The notes: generated from the letters alone by a model not told the origin. DNA of 64,000 nucleotides from Phycisphaerales bacterium (GCA_020247305.1 JADCJE010000137.1:1-64000), one strand, 5' to 3'. Counted from the stretch's first letter, positions 24,966 to 35,190 are shown. Program-made: numbers and translations.

Positions 24966-25976
24966 TCAGCCCAGCGGGCCGTGCGACGCCGGATCCGGCG
25001 CGACCGCCTCTTCGACGGTCAGCGGCTTGCGGCCGGCGAACGGCTGCGCGCGCACCGAGCAGGCGTCGAGGTCGCAGGTCGCGCACCACATGCGCTCGCA
25101 CGGGTCGGTGTGGAAGTCGATGTCGCCTTCGCCCTCGAACTCGGCGAGCACGCGCGCGGCCAGCGCCTCGGCGGCGTCGTGCGCGCGCTGCACCGACCAG
25201 AACTCGGGCACGACGAGGTGCGCGCTGATGTGGTGGAACGGGCCCGAGCGCAGCGCGCGCAGCTGGTGGATGCGGATGAGCCCGCCGTGGACGTGCGGCT
25301 GCAGCATCGCCACGAGCTTGCCGACGAACGCCGGATCTTCCTCGTCCAGCAGCGCGCCGACGGCTCGCCGAACCAGCCGCCAGCCGGTGCGCACGAGCAT
25401 CAGGCCCATGGCGAGGGCGACCGCCGGATCGAGCCACCACACGCCGGTGAACTTGACCGCCAACAGGCCGCCGACGACACCGGCGCTGGTGACGAAGTCG
25501 GACAGCACGTGGTGGCCGTCGGCCTCGATCGCGGCCGAGTGGTGCGCGCGGCCGTAGCGGATCAGGTAGAGACCGAGCGCGCCGTTGGCGAGGCCGGCGC
25601 CGACGGTCAGCAGCAGGCCGACGTCGAGTTGCTGCGGCTGCGTCCGGTCGATCAGCGCATCGGTCGCCTGCCACAGGATCGCGAGCGCGGCGGCGACGAC
25701 GAGTCCGCCTTCGAACGCGGCGGAGAAGTACTCCATCTTGCCGTGGCCGAACGGATGCTCGCGGTCCGCCGGCTGGCCCGCCCAAGCCAGCACGCGGAAC
25801 GCAAACGCGGCGGCGACGACGTTGACGATCGACTCCGCGGCGTCGCTGAAGATCGCCTGCGAGCCGGTCAGCACCCACGCGTACGACTTGACGGCCAGCA
25901 GGACGACCGCGACCGCGAGCGAGAGCGCGGCGACGCGGGTGTGGGTCACGACGGGCGTCGGGTCGGCATGGGGCAC
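24966..25976 (-). CDS. cation diffusion facilitator (CDF) metal exporter
   Basis: 336 residues. Six N-terminal membrane helices include the metal-site motifs FSDAAESIVNV in helix 2 and ADGHHVLSDFVTS in helix 5, with HPFGHGKMEYFSA between helices 2 and 3. A cytoplasmic domain follows, with HVHGGLIRIHQLRAL. The family exports Zn2+, Fe2+, Mn2+ or Co2+ in exchange for protons. The C-terminal tail has a cysteine group (CERMWCATCDLDAC) that may bind metal; it is longer than in typical CDF proteins. GTG start, because the only nearby ATG is out of frame. Gene is convergent with the GH29 gene. Confidence 0.92.
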   Translation of the reverse strand: MPHADPTPVVTHTRVAALSLAVAVVLLAVKSYAWVLTGSQAIFSDAAESIVNVVAAAFAFRVLAWAGQPADREHPFGHGKMEYFSAAFEGGLVVAAALAILWQATDALIDRTQPQQLDVGLLLTVGAGLANGALGLYLIRYGRAHHSAAIEADGHHVLSDFVTSAGVVGGLLAVKFTGVWWLDPAVALAMGLMLVRTGWRLVRRAVGALLDEEDPAFVGKLVAMLQPHVHGGLIRIHQLRALRSGPFHHISAHLVVPEFWSVQRAHDAAEALAARVLAEFEGEGDIDFHTDPCERMWCATCDLDACSVRAQPFAGRKPLTVEEAVAPDPASHGPLG

Positions 25977-26034
25977 GCCGCCATCATGCCGACGGCGGCC
26001 GCAGCGCGCACGCCCGGCCGCCGCGGCGCCGGCG

Positions 26035-28803
26035 TCAGCGGCCGGCGGTCCCCAGCACGGCGTTGAGCAGGAACAGGTTGAGGCCGTCGGCGAAGCCGCG
26101 CACGTTCGGGTCCTCGGCGAAGGCGACGACGTGGCCGCGGCCGTGCGGCTGGTGCACCAGCCACGCCTTGCGCGGCAACTGCTTGCGGCTCTCCTGCCAC
26201 ACGAAGCCCGCCTGCACCAGCCGCTCGGGCGCCTCGTAGATCGCCACGTTGGCGCCGCGGTCGAGCTTCAGCGGCGTGAAGATGTGCGAGCTGTCGTGCA
26301 CGACCGACGCCGCGCCGTCGTAGCCGAAACCGAGCCAGTGCTCGCGGTCGACGGCGACGGCGAGGATCGCGCCCGGCGTGTTCGGCGGCGGCTCCTTGTC
26401 GGGGCGGATCGCGGCGTCGTAGTCGAACGGTTTGTCGGCGGCGGCCGGCTTGTCGGCGGGCTTTTCCGCGGGCTTGTCGTTCGGCTTGTCCGCCGGCTTC
26501 GCGGCGTCCGCGTCGCCCGGCGCGTCGGCGTCCTTCGCCGCGGCCTCGCCCTTCGGTTTCTGCCGCGGCTCGGCCTCGCTCGCCAGCAACGCGACGTCCT
26601 TCTCCATCAGCCAGCGCGACGCCGAGCCGAGCGCGACCAGCACGCCGCCGCGCTGCACGAAGTCCTTGATGGCGGCAGCGCCGCCGCTGCCGAGGCCCTG
26701 CTGGTAGCCGCTGCCCTCCGGCATCACCAGCACGGTGAAGCGCTCCAGTTCGGCGCGGCCGACGTCGTGCGTGCGGATCGGCGACACCGGCACGCCGTAG
26801 CGCTGCTCCAGCAGGTGACGCACCCAACCGGTCGAGTTGGCGTTGGTCGGGCGATCCCACAGCAGCGCGACGCGCGGCACCTTGGGCGCGTGGCCTTCGT
26901 TGCTGCCGAAGTTGGGGCCGTCGTCGACCCATGACGCGTCGGCGCAGGCCGGCGTGACGCCGTGCGCCGCGGCGAGGTCGCGCACGCGGGCGTGCAGGTC
27001 GGCGGGCTGGTCGTGCACCTTCACCACGAACGAACCGGCCGGGTAGCGCACGCCGTCGTGCGTGAACGGATCGTCGAGGATGCGCGCCTTGACGCCATGG
27101 CGCAGCAGCTCGGCGAGCAGCGCGGCGGCGCCGTTCTGCCCCCACGCCACGACGTAGGCGACCTTCGGCGGCTCGGCGCGCAGCGTCGGCGCGCCGCTGG
27201 TCGCCGCACCGGCGGCCACCGCGGCGAGCCCGGCGGGCGCTGGCGCGCCGGCGCGCCAGCACTCGACGCCGAACAGCAGCGGCAGCGCCCACGCCGTCAG
27301 GTCGTAGAACTCGGTGTCGCGGCGCTTCTGCTCGCGGCGCACCTGCTCGGCCAGGAACGCGTCGTCGAGCCGCGCGTGCGGCTCGAGCAGCACCGTCGCC
27401 AGCGTGCTGGCCGGCTGCGCCGCCGACACCACGAACGTGCCGGCCGGGAACTCGCGCGCCGCCGGCTCGCCGCCGGCGAGCGGCGTGGCCGCCGCGCACG
27501 ACCACGGCGCCGTCGTGCGCGCGACCTCGATGCCCTGCTCGGCGAGCAGGTTCATCAGCCGCGCGAGCCGCGTGCGGTCGCCGACCGGCGGGAACACCCA
27601 GGCCTTGGTCGCGCCATCGCCGCGCGCGACGCCGGCGCGTCGGTGCGCGAGGAAGGCCCGCAGCGCGTCCTTGGCGCCGCCGGCCAGCGTCTCGACCGTC
27701 GCCAGCGAGGCGACGAAGTGGCGGCGGATGCAGTCGCGGTAGTGCAGCAGTTTCTCGTCCTTGCGGCGGAACACGAGGCCGCGCGAACTCGCCATCTCGT
27801 AGGTCATGCCGACGCTGCCGTGGAACGTCGGCCAGCCTTCGCCGTAGCCGGGATAGAAGCTGTCGAACGACTCGCGCGTGAAGTAGTCGAAGCCGAAGCG
27901 GTCGAACCAGCGCGCGTTGTTGCGCCCGTACCGGTCGAGCCACTGCCGCTGCGTCGCCGTGATCTCGTCGTGCAGCGGCGCCGCCGGCGGCGCGAAGTAG
28001 TACGTCGAGTTGCCGCCCATCTCGTGCAGGTCGGCGTACACCAGCGGCCACCACTGCTGGAAGGCGCGCACGCGCGCGCGCGTCTCCGGCTGCGTCAGCG
28101 CGAACCAGTCGCGGTTCATGTCGAACAGCGCGTGGTTGGGCCGGCCGCCGGGCCACGGCTGGCTGTGCTCGGCGCCGACCGGTGTCGCGTCGGCCCAGCG
28201 GCCGCGCGCGGCGCGCGTGCCGTGCACGAAGCGGTCGCGGCCGTCGGGGTTCTGCAGCGGGTCGACCAGCACGATGCACTCGCGCAGCACGGCGTCGGCG
28301 ACCGCTTCGCCGCGCGCGGCGAGCAGGTGGTGCAGCACGAACAGCGCCGCGTCGGTGCCCGACGGCTCGTCGCCGTGCACGCCGTTGGCGAGCATCGCCA
28401 CCGCCGGCAGATCGGCGATCAGCCGGTCGGCTTCGGCGTCGGCGAGGCCGCGCGGATCGGCCAGCCGCTGCATGCCCGCCTGGACGGCGTCGAGCCGCCG
28501 CAGGTTCGCCGGCGAGCCGACCACGGCGTAGTACAGCGTGCGGCCTTCGAGGCTGCTGCCGTAGGGCACGAGGCGCAGCCGGTCGGGCGCTGCGGCGGCG
28601 AGCGCCTGCAGGTACCGCTCGATGTCGGCGTGCAGGGTGACTTCGTCGCCCCAGGAGAAGCCGAAGAAGCGATCTGGCGTCGGGATCGCGGGGTCGTAGA
28701 CGACGTCAGGCAGCAGCGGCCCGGCGGCCGGCGCGAATCCGGGATCGGGAACCTGGGCGATCGCTGTGGCGACGACCGCCATGACGGCAAGCACGGTGCG
28801 CAT
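26035..28803 (-). CDS. secreted M14-family metallocarboxypeptidase-like protein
   Basis: 922 residues, signal peptide at residues 1-16 (MRTVLAVMAVVATAIAQ). The N-terminal ~350 residues are an M14 zinc carboxypeptidase domain: NGVHGDEPSG supplies the HxxE zinc ligands, DMNRDWFALTQPET and VYADLHEMGGNSTYYF supply the third-ligand region. A long C-terminal half has a ThuA/DJ-1-like look (VALLWDRPTNANSTGW, FTVLVMPEGSGYQQG, FVQRGGVLVALGSASRW). A low-complexity run of KPADKP-type repeats (about residues 775-795) interrupts it. The large size and two-part layout match uncharacterised M14 proteins in planctomycetes and Bacteroidetes. Role probably peptide scavenging outside the cell. Confidence 0.88.
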   Translation of the reverse strand: MRTVLAVMAVVATAIAQVPDPGFAPAAGPLLPDVVYDPAIPTPDRFFGFSWGDEVTLHADIERYLQALAAAAPDRLRLVPYGSSLEGRTLYYAVVGSPANLRRLDAVQAGMQRLADPRGLADAEADRLIADLPAVAMLANGVHGDEPSGTDAALFVLHHLLAARGEAVADAVLRECIVLVDPLQNPDGRDRFVHGTRAARGRWADATPVGAEHSQPWPGGRPNHALFDMNRDWFALTQPETRARVRAFQQWWPLVYADLHEMGGNSTYYFAPPAAPLHDEITATQRQWLDRYGRNNARWFDRFGFDYFTRESFDSFYPGYGEGWPTFHGSVGMTYEMASSRGLVFRRKDEKLLHYRDCIRRHFVASLATVETLAGGAKDALRAFLAHRRAGVARGDGATKAWVFPPVGDRTRLARLMNLLAEQGIEVARTTAPWSCAAATPLAGGEPAAREFPAGTFVVSAAQPASTLATVLLEPHARLDDAFLAEQVRREQKRRDTEFYDLTAWALPLLFGVECWRAGAPAPAGLAAVAAGAATSGAPTLRAEPPKVAYVVAWGQNGAAALLAELLRHGVKARILDDPFTHDGVRYPAGSFVVKVHDQPADLHARVRDLAAAHGVTPACADASWVDDGPNFGSNEGHAPKVPRVALLWDRPTNANSTGWVRHLLEQRYGVPVSPIRTHDVGRAELERFTVLVMPEGSGYQQGLGSGGAAAIKDFVQRGGVLVALGSASRWLMEKDVALLASEAEPRQKPKGEAAAKDADAPGDADAAKPADKPNDKPAEKPADKPAAADKPFDYDAAIRPDKEPPPNTPGAILAVAVDREHWLGFGYDGAASVVHDSSHIFTPLKLDRGANVAIYEAPERLVQAGFVWQESRKQLPRKAWLVHQPHGRGHVVAFAEDPNVRGFADGLNLFLLNAVLGTAGR

Positions 28804-28942
28804 GGCGGCGACAGTACGTGCCGGTTCCGGCACGGGCGAGCACGCGCCGCGCAGGCGGCCTGCAAACGGCAACGGGGCTGGCGACGCCTGCGCGCCGCCC
28901 GCCCCGTCGCTTGGTCGCGCCGCGCGGGCGCGCCCTACGGCC

Positions 28943-30943
28943 TCACTGGCCGACCAGCAGCACCGCCGCGTCGGACAGGCCGAAGCCGAACGCATTCAGC
29001 GTCGGATCCAGGCTCAGCGCCTGCGTGAAGAACTGCGAGCCGACCAGGGCCGGCGTCGACGGCACGCCGAAGGCGAGGCTCGCGCTCGTGCCCGCACCGG
29101 CCAGCGTCAGCGTGGCCTCGAAGGAGACGCGCAGCGGGCAGCCGGGCATGCCGATCAGGGCGAGGTCCACCGGCAACGGACCGATGCCGGACACCGTGCG
29201 GCTGACGCCGACCGCCAGCACGCCGATGCCGAACGGCAGCTTGTCGACGCTGATCGTCGCCGCGCCGCCGAGCGTCGGCTGCGTCGTCGCGACGTTGCCG
29301 GGCACGCCGAGCGTGCCGACGCAGCCGGCGCCGATGTAGCCGTAGCCGGCGGCGCCATTGCTCTGGGTCGTGCCGTAGTAGAAGGCGCCGTTCCACACGC
29401 GCGGCGAGAACTGCGTCGACGTCGCCGCTGGGCCGAACGTCGGCGTCAGCTGCACGAGGCCGGTCGTGATCGTCAGGTCGGCGTTGCCGTACGTCGTCGG
29501 GGCGCCGAGGTTGGAGTAGTACGGCGAGCCGCCGATCATCTCGACGACGATGCCGTTCAGGCCGGCCGCCAGGTGCACCGGCGACGCCAGCGGCGCGAAG
29601 GTGCGCTGGCCGAGGCCGCGCGACGTGCCGACCGACGTGCCGACGAGGCGCCACTGCGTCGCGTCGACGACCGCTCCGACGTAGGTCCCCGCCTTCTGCC
29701 AGACGTTGATCGTCACCGGACTGCCGACGACGACGCTGCTGTGCACGTGCATGCCGCAGATCGTCACGCCATTCGGGTTCAGCACGTTGACGTCCATGAA
29801 GCTCGCGCCGCCCGCCGCGGTCGCGTTGATGAACGTGCCGCCCGTGAACACCGTCTCCAGCGTGCTGGCCACCGCGATGCGCTTGCTCAGCGTGATGATC
29901 GGCTGGCAGGCGCGCTGCGCGCGCAGCGTCACGTTCACCTCGCCGCAACCGCTCGGGTAGACGAAGGTCGGGTTCTGCGCCGTCGAGTCGGTGAGGCCGT
30001 CGCCGTCGAGGTCCCAGTCCCACGCGGTCGGCGCCGGCGACGACGTGTCGGTGAACTGCACGGTCAGGGGCGCGATCAGCTGGTTGGTGAACGACGGCAC
30101 CACGACGTCGGTCTGCACGTACGCGGCCTTGGTCGCGGTGTAGGCGCCGAGGCTGTCGATGATCGTCAGCGAGACGGTGTAGTTGCCGCAGTTGACGTAC
30201 GTGAAGCTCGGGTTGGGCAGCGTCGAGTCGACGACGCCGTCGCCGTCGAAGTCCCAGGCGTAGGCGACGATGCCGCCGGGGTTGGCCGAAGCCGCGAACG
30301 ACGTGAACGTCGTCGTCAGCGGCGAGACGCCGCGGATCGGCGCGCCGGCGAAGTCGACGAAGGTCGCGCCGCTGACGTAGTACAGCGCGACGTTCGGGTG
30401 GCGCAGGTTGCCGAGGCCCGTGGCGCCGAAGGGGCTCGCGACCGTCGACGTGCGCACGCGCGCCGACACCATGTTCAGCGTGCCCTGCGCGTTGCTGTAC
30501 GCGCTCGGCAGCGGCGGGGTCTGCGTCGTCGGGTTGGTGTAGACCGGGTTGGCGCCGACGTGGTGCAGGGCCACGCCGTAGTTGCCCGGCGCGAGGTAGA
30601 ACGGCGTCGGCAGCGTCCAGGTCGTGCGACCGCCGGTGTGCGTGCGCGTCGCAGTCGCGACGTTGGTCCAGGCCGCGGCGTTCAGCTCGTTGCCGACGAG
30701 CGTGCCGCCGACGTTGGTGATCCACACGCCGAGCGTGCCGTTGGTGCCCGAGTTCGTGTTGATGTTGGTGTCGATGCGCTGGATCGTCAGGCCGGCCGGG
30801 TCGGTGACCGCGAGGTCGAACAGAGCCGTGGCGGCGGCGGGACCAGGGTTCGAGATCGTCAGGCCGCCGACGAAGGTCGACTGCAGCGGGGACTGTGCGG
30901 CGAGGCCCGCCGCGAGCAGGAAGAAGGTCGAGAGTCGGAGCAT
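28943..30943 (-). CDS. secreted two-PKD protein with duplicated outer domain and C-terminal module
   Basis: 666 residues; signal peptide MLRLSTFFLLAAGLAAQ. A ~140-residue beta domain (TFVGGLTISNPGPAAA through GNYGVALHHVG) is followed by two PKD domains (each with WDFDGDG or WDLDGDG), then a second copy of the first domain (VFTGGTFINATAAGG through GLNGIVVEMIGGSPYYSN), and last a C-terminal module ending near ALVGSQFFTQALSLDP. No catalytic motif is seen, so adhesion or surface display is likely. ATG chosen at the signal peptide. It is divergent from the RluA gene. Confidence 0.82.
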   Translation of the reverse strand: MLRLSTFFLLAAGLAAQSPLQSTFVGGLTISNPGPAAATALFDLAVTDPAGLTIQRIDTNINTNSGTNGTLGVWITNVGGTLVGNELNAAAWTNVATATRTHTGGRTTWTLPTPFYLAPGNYGVALHHVGANPVYTNPTTQTPPLPSAYSNAQGTLNMVSARVRTSTVASPFGATGLGNLRHPNVALYYVSGATFVDFAGAPIRGVSPLTTTFTSFAASANPGGIVAYAWDFDGDGVVDSTLPNPSFTYVNCGNYTVSLTIIDSLGAYTATKAAYVQTDVVVPSFTNQLIAPLTVQFTDTSSPAPTAWDWDLDGDGLTDSTAQNPTFVYPSGCGEVNVTLRAQRACQPIITLSKRIAVASTLETVFTGGTFINATAAGGASFMDVNVLNPNGVTICGMHVHSSVVVGSPVTINVWQKAGTYVGAVVDATQWRLVGTSVGTSRGLGQRTFAPLASPVHLAAGLNGIVVEMIGGSPYYSNLGAPTTYGNADLTITTGLVQLTPTFGPAATSTQFSPRVWNGAFYYGTTQSNGAAGYGYIGAGCVGTLGVPGNVATTQPTLGGAATISVDKLPFGIGVLAVGVSRTVSGIGPLPVDLALIGMPGCPLRVSFEATLTLAGAGTSASLAFGVPSTPALVGSQFFTQALSLDPTLNAFGFGLSDAAVLLVGQ

Positions 30944-31021
30944 GGGTTGGGGATGGAGTTGCGGGCTCGGCACTATGCTTCGGCGCAGCGCCGCTTTCGC
31001 CCCCCCCACCTGACCGCCCTG

Positions 31022-32002
31022 ATGGCCGCTCGCCTGCAGTCCCGCGTGCCCGCCGCCGACGCCGGGCTCTGTCTGTTGGACTGGCTGGCGCGTCGCTTCG
31101 CCTACTTCGACGCCGACCGTTGGCGCGCGGCAATCGCGAGCGGCACGGTGCAGCGCAACGGCGCCGTCGCCGCGACCGGCGACGAGATCGCGGCCGGCGA
31201 CCTCGTGGCCTACACCCCGCGCGCGGACGCGGCTGCCGAACCGGACGTTCCCGTGCTGCACGCCGACGACGACCTCGTCGTCGTCGACAAGCCGGCTGGC
31301 ATGGTCGTGCAGCACGCGAGCGGCGCGCCGATGCGCACCTTCCTCGCACGCCTCGCCCAGCGCCACCCGCCGACCGGCGGGGCCCGACGGCTGGAGTCGA
31401 TCCATCGCCTCGACCGCGACACCAGCGGTGTCCTGCTCGTCGGGCGCTCGCCGGCAGGCTTGCGGGCATGGAGCGACCACTTCGCCAGCGGAGCCATTGC
31501 GAAGGAGTACCTCGCCATCGTCGCCGGCGAACCGGCGGCGGACGCCTACGCGCTGGCCGCGCCGATCGGCCCAGCCCCGCACGCCGCCGTGCGCAGCCGG
31601 CAGGCGGTCCTGCCGCCCGGCGCCCAGGGCGCGCGCACGGCGCGCACGGACGTCGTCGTCGTCGCGCGCTGGCCAGGCCACGCGCTGTTGCGCCTGCGAC
31701 CACACACCGGCCGCACACACCAACTGCGCGTCCATCTCGCCGACGCCGGGTGGCCGATCGTGCACGACCCCCTCTACGGCCAGAGCGACGCGAGCTACCT
31801 GCGCTGGGTCGCCGACCGGAAGGCCGCCGATCCGAACGGCGAGAACCCCGCGCCGACACGGCACTTGCTGCACGCAGCCAAGGTTGCGCTCAAAGCGAGC
31901 GGGCCCGCACCCGAACGGTCGTGGACCGCCCCGCTGCCGGCCGATTTCACCGCGCTGCTTGCCGCATCTGGCGCGCCGCAATGCGCCAACCTGCCGCTGT
32001 GA
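31022..32002 (+). CDS. RluA-family 23S rRNA or tRNA pseudouridine synthase
   Basis: 326 residues. An S4-like N-terminal part (RWRAAIASGTVQRNGAV), then the catalytic core with the RluA motif SIHRLDRDTSGVLLVGRSP, in which the Asp of RLDRD is the conserved catalytic residue. VVDKPAGMVVQHASG and RLRPHTGRTHQLRVHLADAG complete the fold. It isomerises a specific uridine in rRNA or tRNA to pseudouridine; which site cannot be told from sequence. ATG at 31022 chosen at the first well-conserved residues; no clear ribosome site. Gene stands alone, divergent from the PKD protein. Confidence 0.92.
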   Translation: MAARLQSRVPAADAGLCLLDWLARRFAYFDADRWRAAIASGTVQRNGAVAATGDEIAAGDLVAYTPRADAAAEPDVPVLHADDDLVVVDKPAGMVVQHASGAPMRTFLARLAQRHPPTGGARRLESIHRLDRDTSGVLLVGRSPAGLRAWSDHFASGAIAKEYLAIVAGEPAADAYALAAPIGPAPHAAVRSRQAVLPPGAQGARTARTDVVVVARWPGHALLRLRPHTGRTHQLRVHLADAGWPIVHDPLYGQSDASYLRWVADRKAADPNGENPAPTRHLLHAAKVALKASGPAPERSWTAPLPADFTALLAASGAPQCANLPL

Positions 32003-32067
32003 TGGCGGCATGGCCGCGGCGCCGACGCGCGCGTCGCCTCGGAAGTTGTCCCGTTGGCGTGGGCGCG

Positions 32068-32095
32068 TTGACCAACGCCGCGTAGGCACCATAAT
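32068..32095 (+). promoter_or_regulatory. sigma70-like promoter for the metallopeptidase gene
   Basis: TTGACC (32068-32073), 16 bases, CATAAT (32090-32095): five of six matches in each box. It lies about 95 bases before the ATG at 32194, in the only spacer between the RluA gene and the metallopeptidase gene. Confidence 0.5.
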
Positions 32096-32193
32096 CCCCC
32101 CACGCGACCCCGAGTGCCGCAACCGCTTTGGCGGCGGCAGCTCGGACACCTCACCACGGTGCACGTGTCGCGCCACCCCGAGATCCCCTGTCC

Positions 32194-35169
32194 ATGCGAG
32201 TCCTCGCGATCGGCGCAGCCATTGCTGCGTTCTCGTCCCTCCAAGCTCCGGCACAGGAGCCCACCCAGCCGCCGAAGGCGGTGTTCCAGCAGTTTCAAGC
32301 CCGCCAAGGCGGCAAGTGGATCGCGCAATGGCACGCCGCCACCGGCACGCCGAGCGCCATCTACGGCACCGGCCTGGCGATCCCCGGCTGGGGCGAGAAC
32401 TCGCTGGCGGGCGCGCGCGCGCACGCCAACGGGCTGCTGCGCGAGCACGGCGAACTGCTCGGACTTGGCGTCAGCGAGTTCCGCGAGTCGATCGGCGGCC
32501 GCATGGGCCGCGCGTGGACGTTCACGTTCGACCAGTACTTCCGCGGCCTGCCGGTGATCGACGGCCGCGCCGACGTGCGCATCAACATGTCCGGCGTCGT
32601 CGCCATGCTGGGCAGCACGGCGTGGCCGATCCCCGCCGACTTCGACGTCGCGCCCGCGATCGGCAGCGACGTCGCGACCGGCATCGCCTGGGCCGCGCTC
32701 GGCGAGCGCCCGTCCGAGGCGCCGCAGCCGGCCCGCACGAAGCAACCGCGCCTCGTGATCTGGGGCGACACCCACGCCGCCGACCTCGCGCCGGTCCACC
32801 TCGCGTGGGAAGTGAGCCTCAGCAACGTCGATGCGCAGGGCAACGGCAAGATCGGCCGCTTCTACGTCGACGCCAAGACGGGCGCCGTGCTGACGTTCGT
32901 CAGCGACAAGCACGAGTGCGGCTTCGTCGGCTGCAACGCCGGCGCGGCGACGGCGCCTGCCGCCGCAGCGGCGACGACCGCGGCGCTGCCGCCGGTGCCG
33001 ACGACGGTGACGGTGACCGGCTGGACGCGCACCGGCATCGACGCCTTCGCCGCCTTGGTGAACGTCCCGATGCCGGGCCTCGTCGTCGCGGTGCCGGGCC
33101 AGGGCAGCTTCACGACCGACCTCAACGGCCAGTTCACGATCGACATCAATTCGCCGGTGACGATCTCGATCACCAGCCTCGACGGCCGCCACCACAACCC
33201 GATCACCGGCGCCAACGCGCCGACCGCGAGCGTCACGGTCAATCCGGGCGTGCCGGCGGCGATCGACCTGCTGACCGCCGCGGCGTCGCCCAACGAGGCG
33301 GCGCACACGACGGCCAGCTACTTCGTCGACCAGACGAACGAGTGGTGCCGCGCGATCCTCGGCAACAGCTCGCAGTTGGTCACCGCGAGCGGCATGGCGG
33401 TCGCGGTCAACATCGCGTCGACGTGCAACGCCTACTACACGGGCAACACGATCAACTTCTACCAGGCCGGCGGCGGCTGCGCGAACACGGCCTTCTCGAC
33501 CGTCGTCTCGCACGAATGGGGCCACGGCATCGACGAACGCTACGGCGGCATCAGCAACACCAACGCCGAAGGCATGAGCGAGGGCTGGGGCGACATCATC
33601 GGCCTCTACCTGATGGACACGCCCCTGCTCGGCAGCGGCTTCCAGTCGGCCGGCGTGGCGCTGCGCCGCGGCGACAACACGTTCCTGTACCCCTACTCGG
33701 GCACGTCGCCGCACGCCGCCGGCCAGGTCTGGATGGGCTTTGCGTGGCGCCTGCGCGAGCGCCTGCGCGCCGCGTTCGGCACGCCGCAGGCGATCGCGAT
33801 CTCGAACGACATCGTCATCACGACGCTGCTGGCCAATCGCAGCAACCGGCCTGACGCGGTGCGCGAAGTCTTCATCGCCGACGACAACGACGGCAACCTG
33901 CTCAACGGCACGCCGAACTACGACCACCTCGCCGGCGCCGCCACCGACAAGGCGATCCCGTTCCCGGCGAAGCAGGACGTCGCGATCACGCACACGGCGC
34001 TCGGCAACACGACCAACGTGCTGCAGCCGCGCCGCGTCGACGTGACCGCCACGGCGATCTCGCCCGGCCCGATCAGCCAGGTGCGCCTGCACTTCAACAC
34101 CGGCAGCGGCCCGCAGATCCGCACGATGGTCCCGAACGGCGGCGCCAACGGCTTCGTCGGCATGCTGCCCGGCCGGCAGTCGGGCTCTACCGAGTACCAC
34201 ATCGAGGTCCTGCACAGCAACAGCAGCACGACGCGCCTGCCGCTGACCGGCGAGTTCGCGTACACGACCACGACTGCGACGTCGGGGCCGGTGGTGCCGT
34301 TCTACACCGAGACCTTCAACTCCGGCGCCAACGGCTGGACCACGGGCATCCTGACGGGCACGTCGCAGGACTGGCAGTTCGGCACGCCCAACGGCAAGTC
34401 GGGCACCAGCAGCGGCGTCGCGTGGAGCGATCCGTCCGCAGCCAGCTCCAACGGCGGCATCGTCGGCACCGACCTCGGCGCCGGCTTTGCGAACGGCGCC
34501 TACCTTGCCAACCGCAGTTACTGGCTGCGCAGCCCGACGATCAACTGCACGGGCCGCACCGGCTGCGTCCTGCAGTTCCGCCGCTGGCTGACGGTCGAGG
34601 ACGCCACCTACGACCGCGCGCAGATCTTCGTCAATGGCACGCAGATCTTCGTCAATCCGACCGGCGTCAACTTCGTCGAGACCGCGTGGACGACCGTGTC
34701 CTACCCGATCCCGATGGCGGACAACCAGTCCGCGGTGACGATCGAGTTCCGGATCACGACGGATGGCTCGCTCAGCCTCGGCGGTTGGAACGTCGACGAC
34801 CTCGTCGTCGGCACGCAGACCCTGGTGCAGCTGCCCGCCGAGTTGCGCCTGCTGCCCGAGCAGGCGCAGCAGGGCGCGACGATCAACCTGAGCGTCGCCA
34901 CTCCGGGCAACTCGCGGCCGTTCGTGCTGATCCTGGGCGACGCGCCCGGCCCGACGATCGTGCCGGACTTCCCGACGTTCCAGGTCGGCGGCAACATCGG
35001 CCTCTTCACGGGCACGACCGACGCCGCTGGCAACTTCGCGACGACGTTCGCTGCGCCGGCGGTGCCGTCGGCGGTCGGCGTGCTGTACTACAGCCAGGTG
35101 CTGACCTTCGACGCCAACTTCACCGGCTGGGCCGTCTCGAACGCGCACATCAACCTGTTCACCCAGTGA
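32194..35169 (+). CDS. secreted zinc metallopeptidase with C-terminal module
   Basis: 991 residues; signal peptide to about residue 21. Residues about 30-240 look like an FTP/PepSY-type propeptide (GLPVIDGRADVRINMSG). An inserted beta domain (about 265-360) precedes the protease core, with SHEWGHGIDERYGG giving HEWGH at 440-444 and a downstream EGWGDIIG holding the third ligand Glu463: the gluzincin pattern of the M4/M36 clan. A PPC-like/MAM-like beta domain with FNSGANGWTTG follows at about 690-890. The end carries the window's recurring C-terminal module (VGVLYYSQVLTFD). Likely a secreted protein-degrading enzyme. Confidence 0.9.
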   Translation: MRVLAIGAAIAAFSSLQAPAQEPTQPPKAVFQQFQARQGGKWIAQWHAATGTPSAIYGTGLAIPGWGENSLAGARAHANGLLREHGELLGLGVSEFRESIGGRMGRAWTFTFDQYFRGLPVIDGRADVRINMSGVVAMLGSTAWPIPADFDVAPAIGSDVATGIAWAALGERPSEAPQPARTKQPRLVIWGDTHAADLAPVHLAWEVSLSNVDAQGNGKIGRFYVDAKTGAVLTFVSDKHECGFVGCNAGAATAPAAAAATTAALPPVPTTVTVTGWTRTGIDAFAALVNVPMPGLVVAVPGQGSFTTDLNGQFTIDINSPVTISITSLDGRHHNPITGANAPTASVTVNPGVPAAIDLLTAAASPNEAAHTTASYFVDQTNEWCRAILGNSSQLVTASGMAVAVNIASTCNAYYTGNTINFYQAGGGCANTAFSTVVSHEWGHGIDERYGGISNTNAEGMSEGWGDIIGLYLMDTPLLGSGFQSAGVALRRGDNTFLYPYSGTSPHAAGQVWMGFAWRLRERLRAAFGTPQAIAISNDIVITTLLANRSNRPDAVREVFIADDNDGNLLNGTPNYDHLAGAATDKAIPFPAKQDVAITHTALGNTTNVLQPRRVDVTATAISPGPISQVRLHFNTGSGPQIRTMVPNGGANGFVGMLPGRQSGSTEYHIEVLHSNSSTTRLPLTGEFAYTTTTATSGPVVPFYTETFNSGANGWTTGILTGTSQDWQFGTPNGKSGTSSGVAWSDPSAASSNGGIVGTDLGAGFANGAYLANRSYWLRSPTINCTGRTGCVLQFRRWLTVEDATYDRAQIFVNGTQIFVNPTGVNFVETAWTTVSYPIPMADNQSAVTIEFRITTDGSLSLGGWNVDDLVVGTQTLVQLPAELRLLPEQAQQGATINLSVATPGNSRPFVLILGDAPGPTIVPDFPTFQVGGNIGLFTGTTDAAGNFATTFAAPAVPSAVGVLYYSQVLTFDANFTGWAVSNAHINLFTQ

Positions 35170-35190
35170 GCAGCGGACGGACCGGACGGT

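Noticed and set aside
26430-26500. KPADKP-type codon repeats in the M14 gene as an inserted element
   Set aside because: The reading frame stays open and the repeat encodes a plausible disordered linker, so it is treated as part of the protein.
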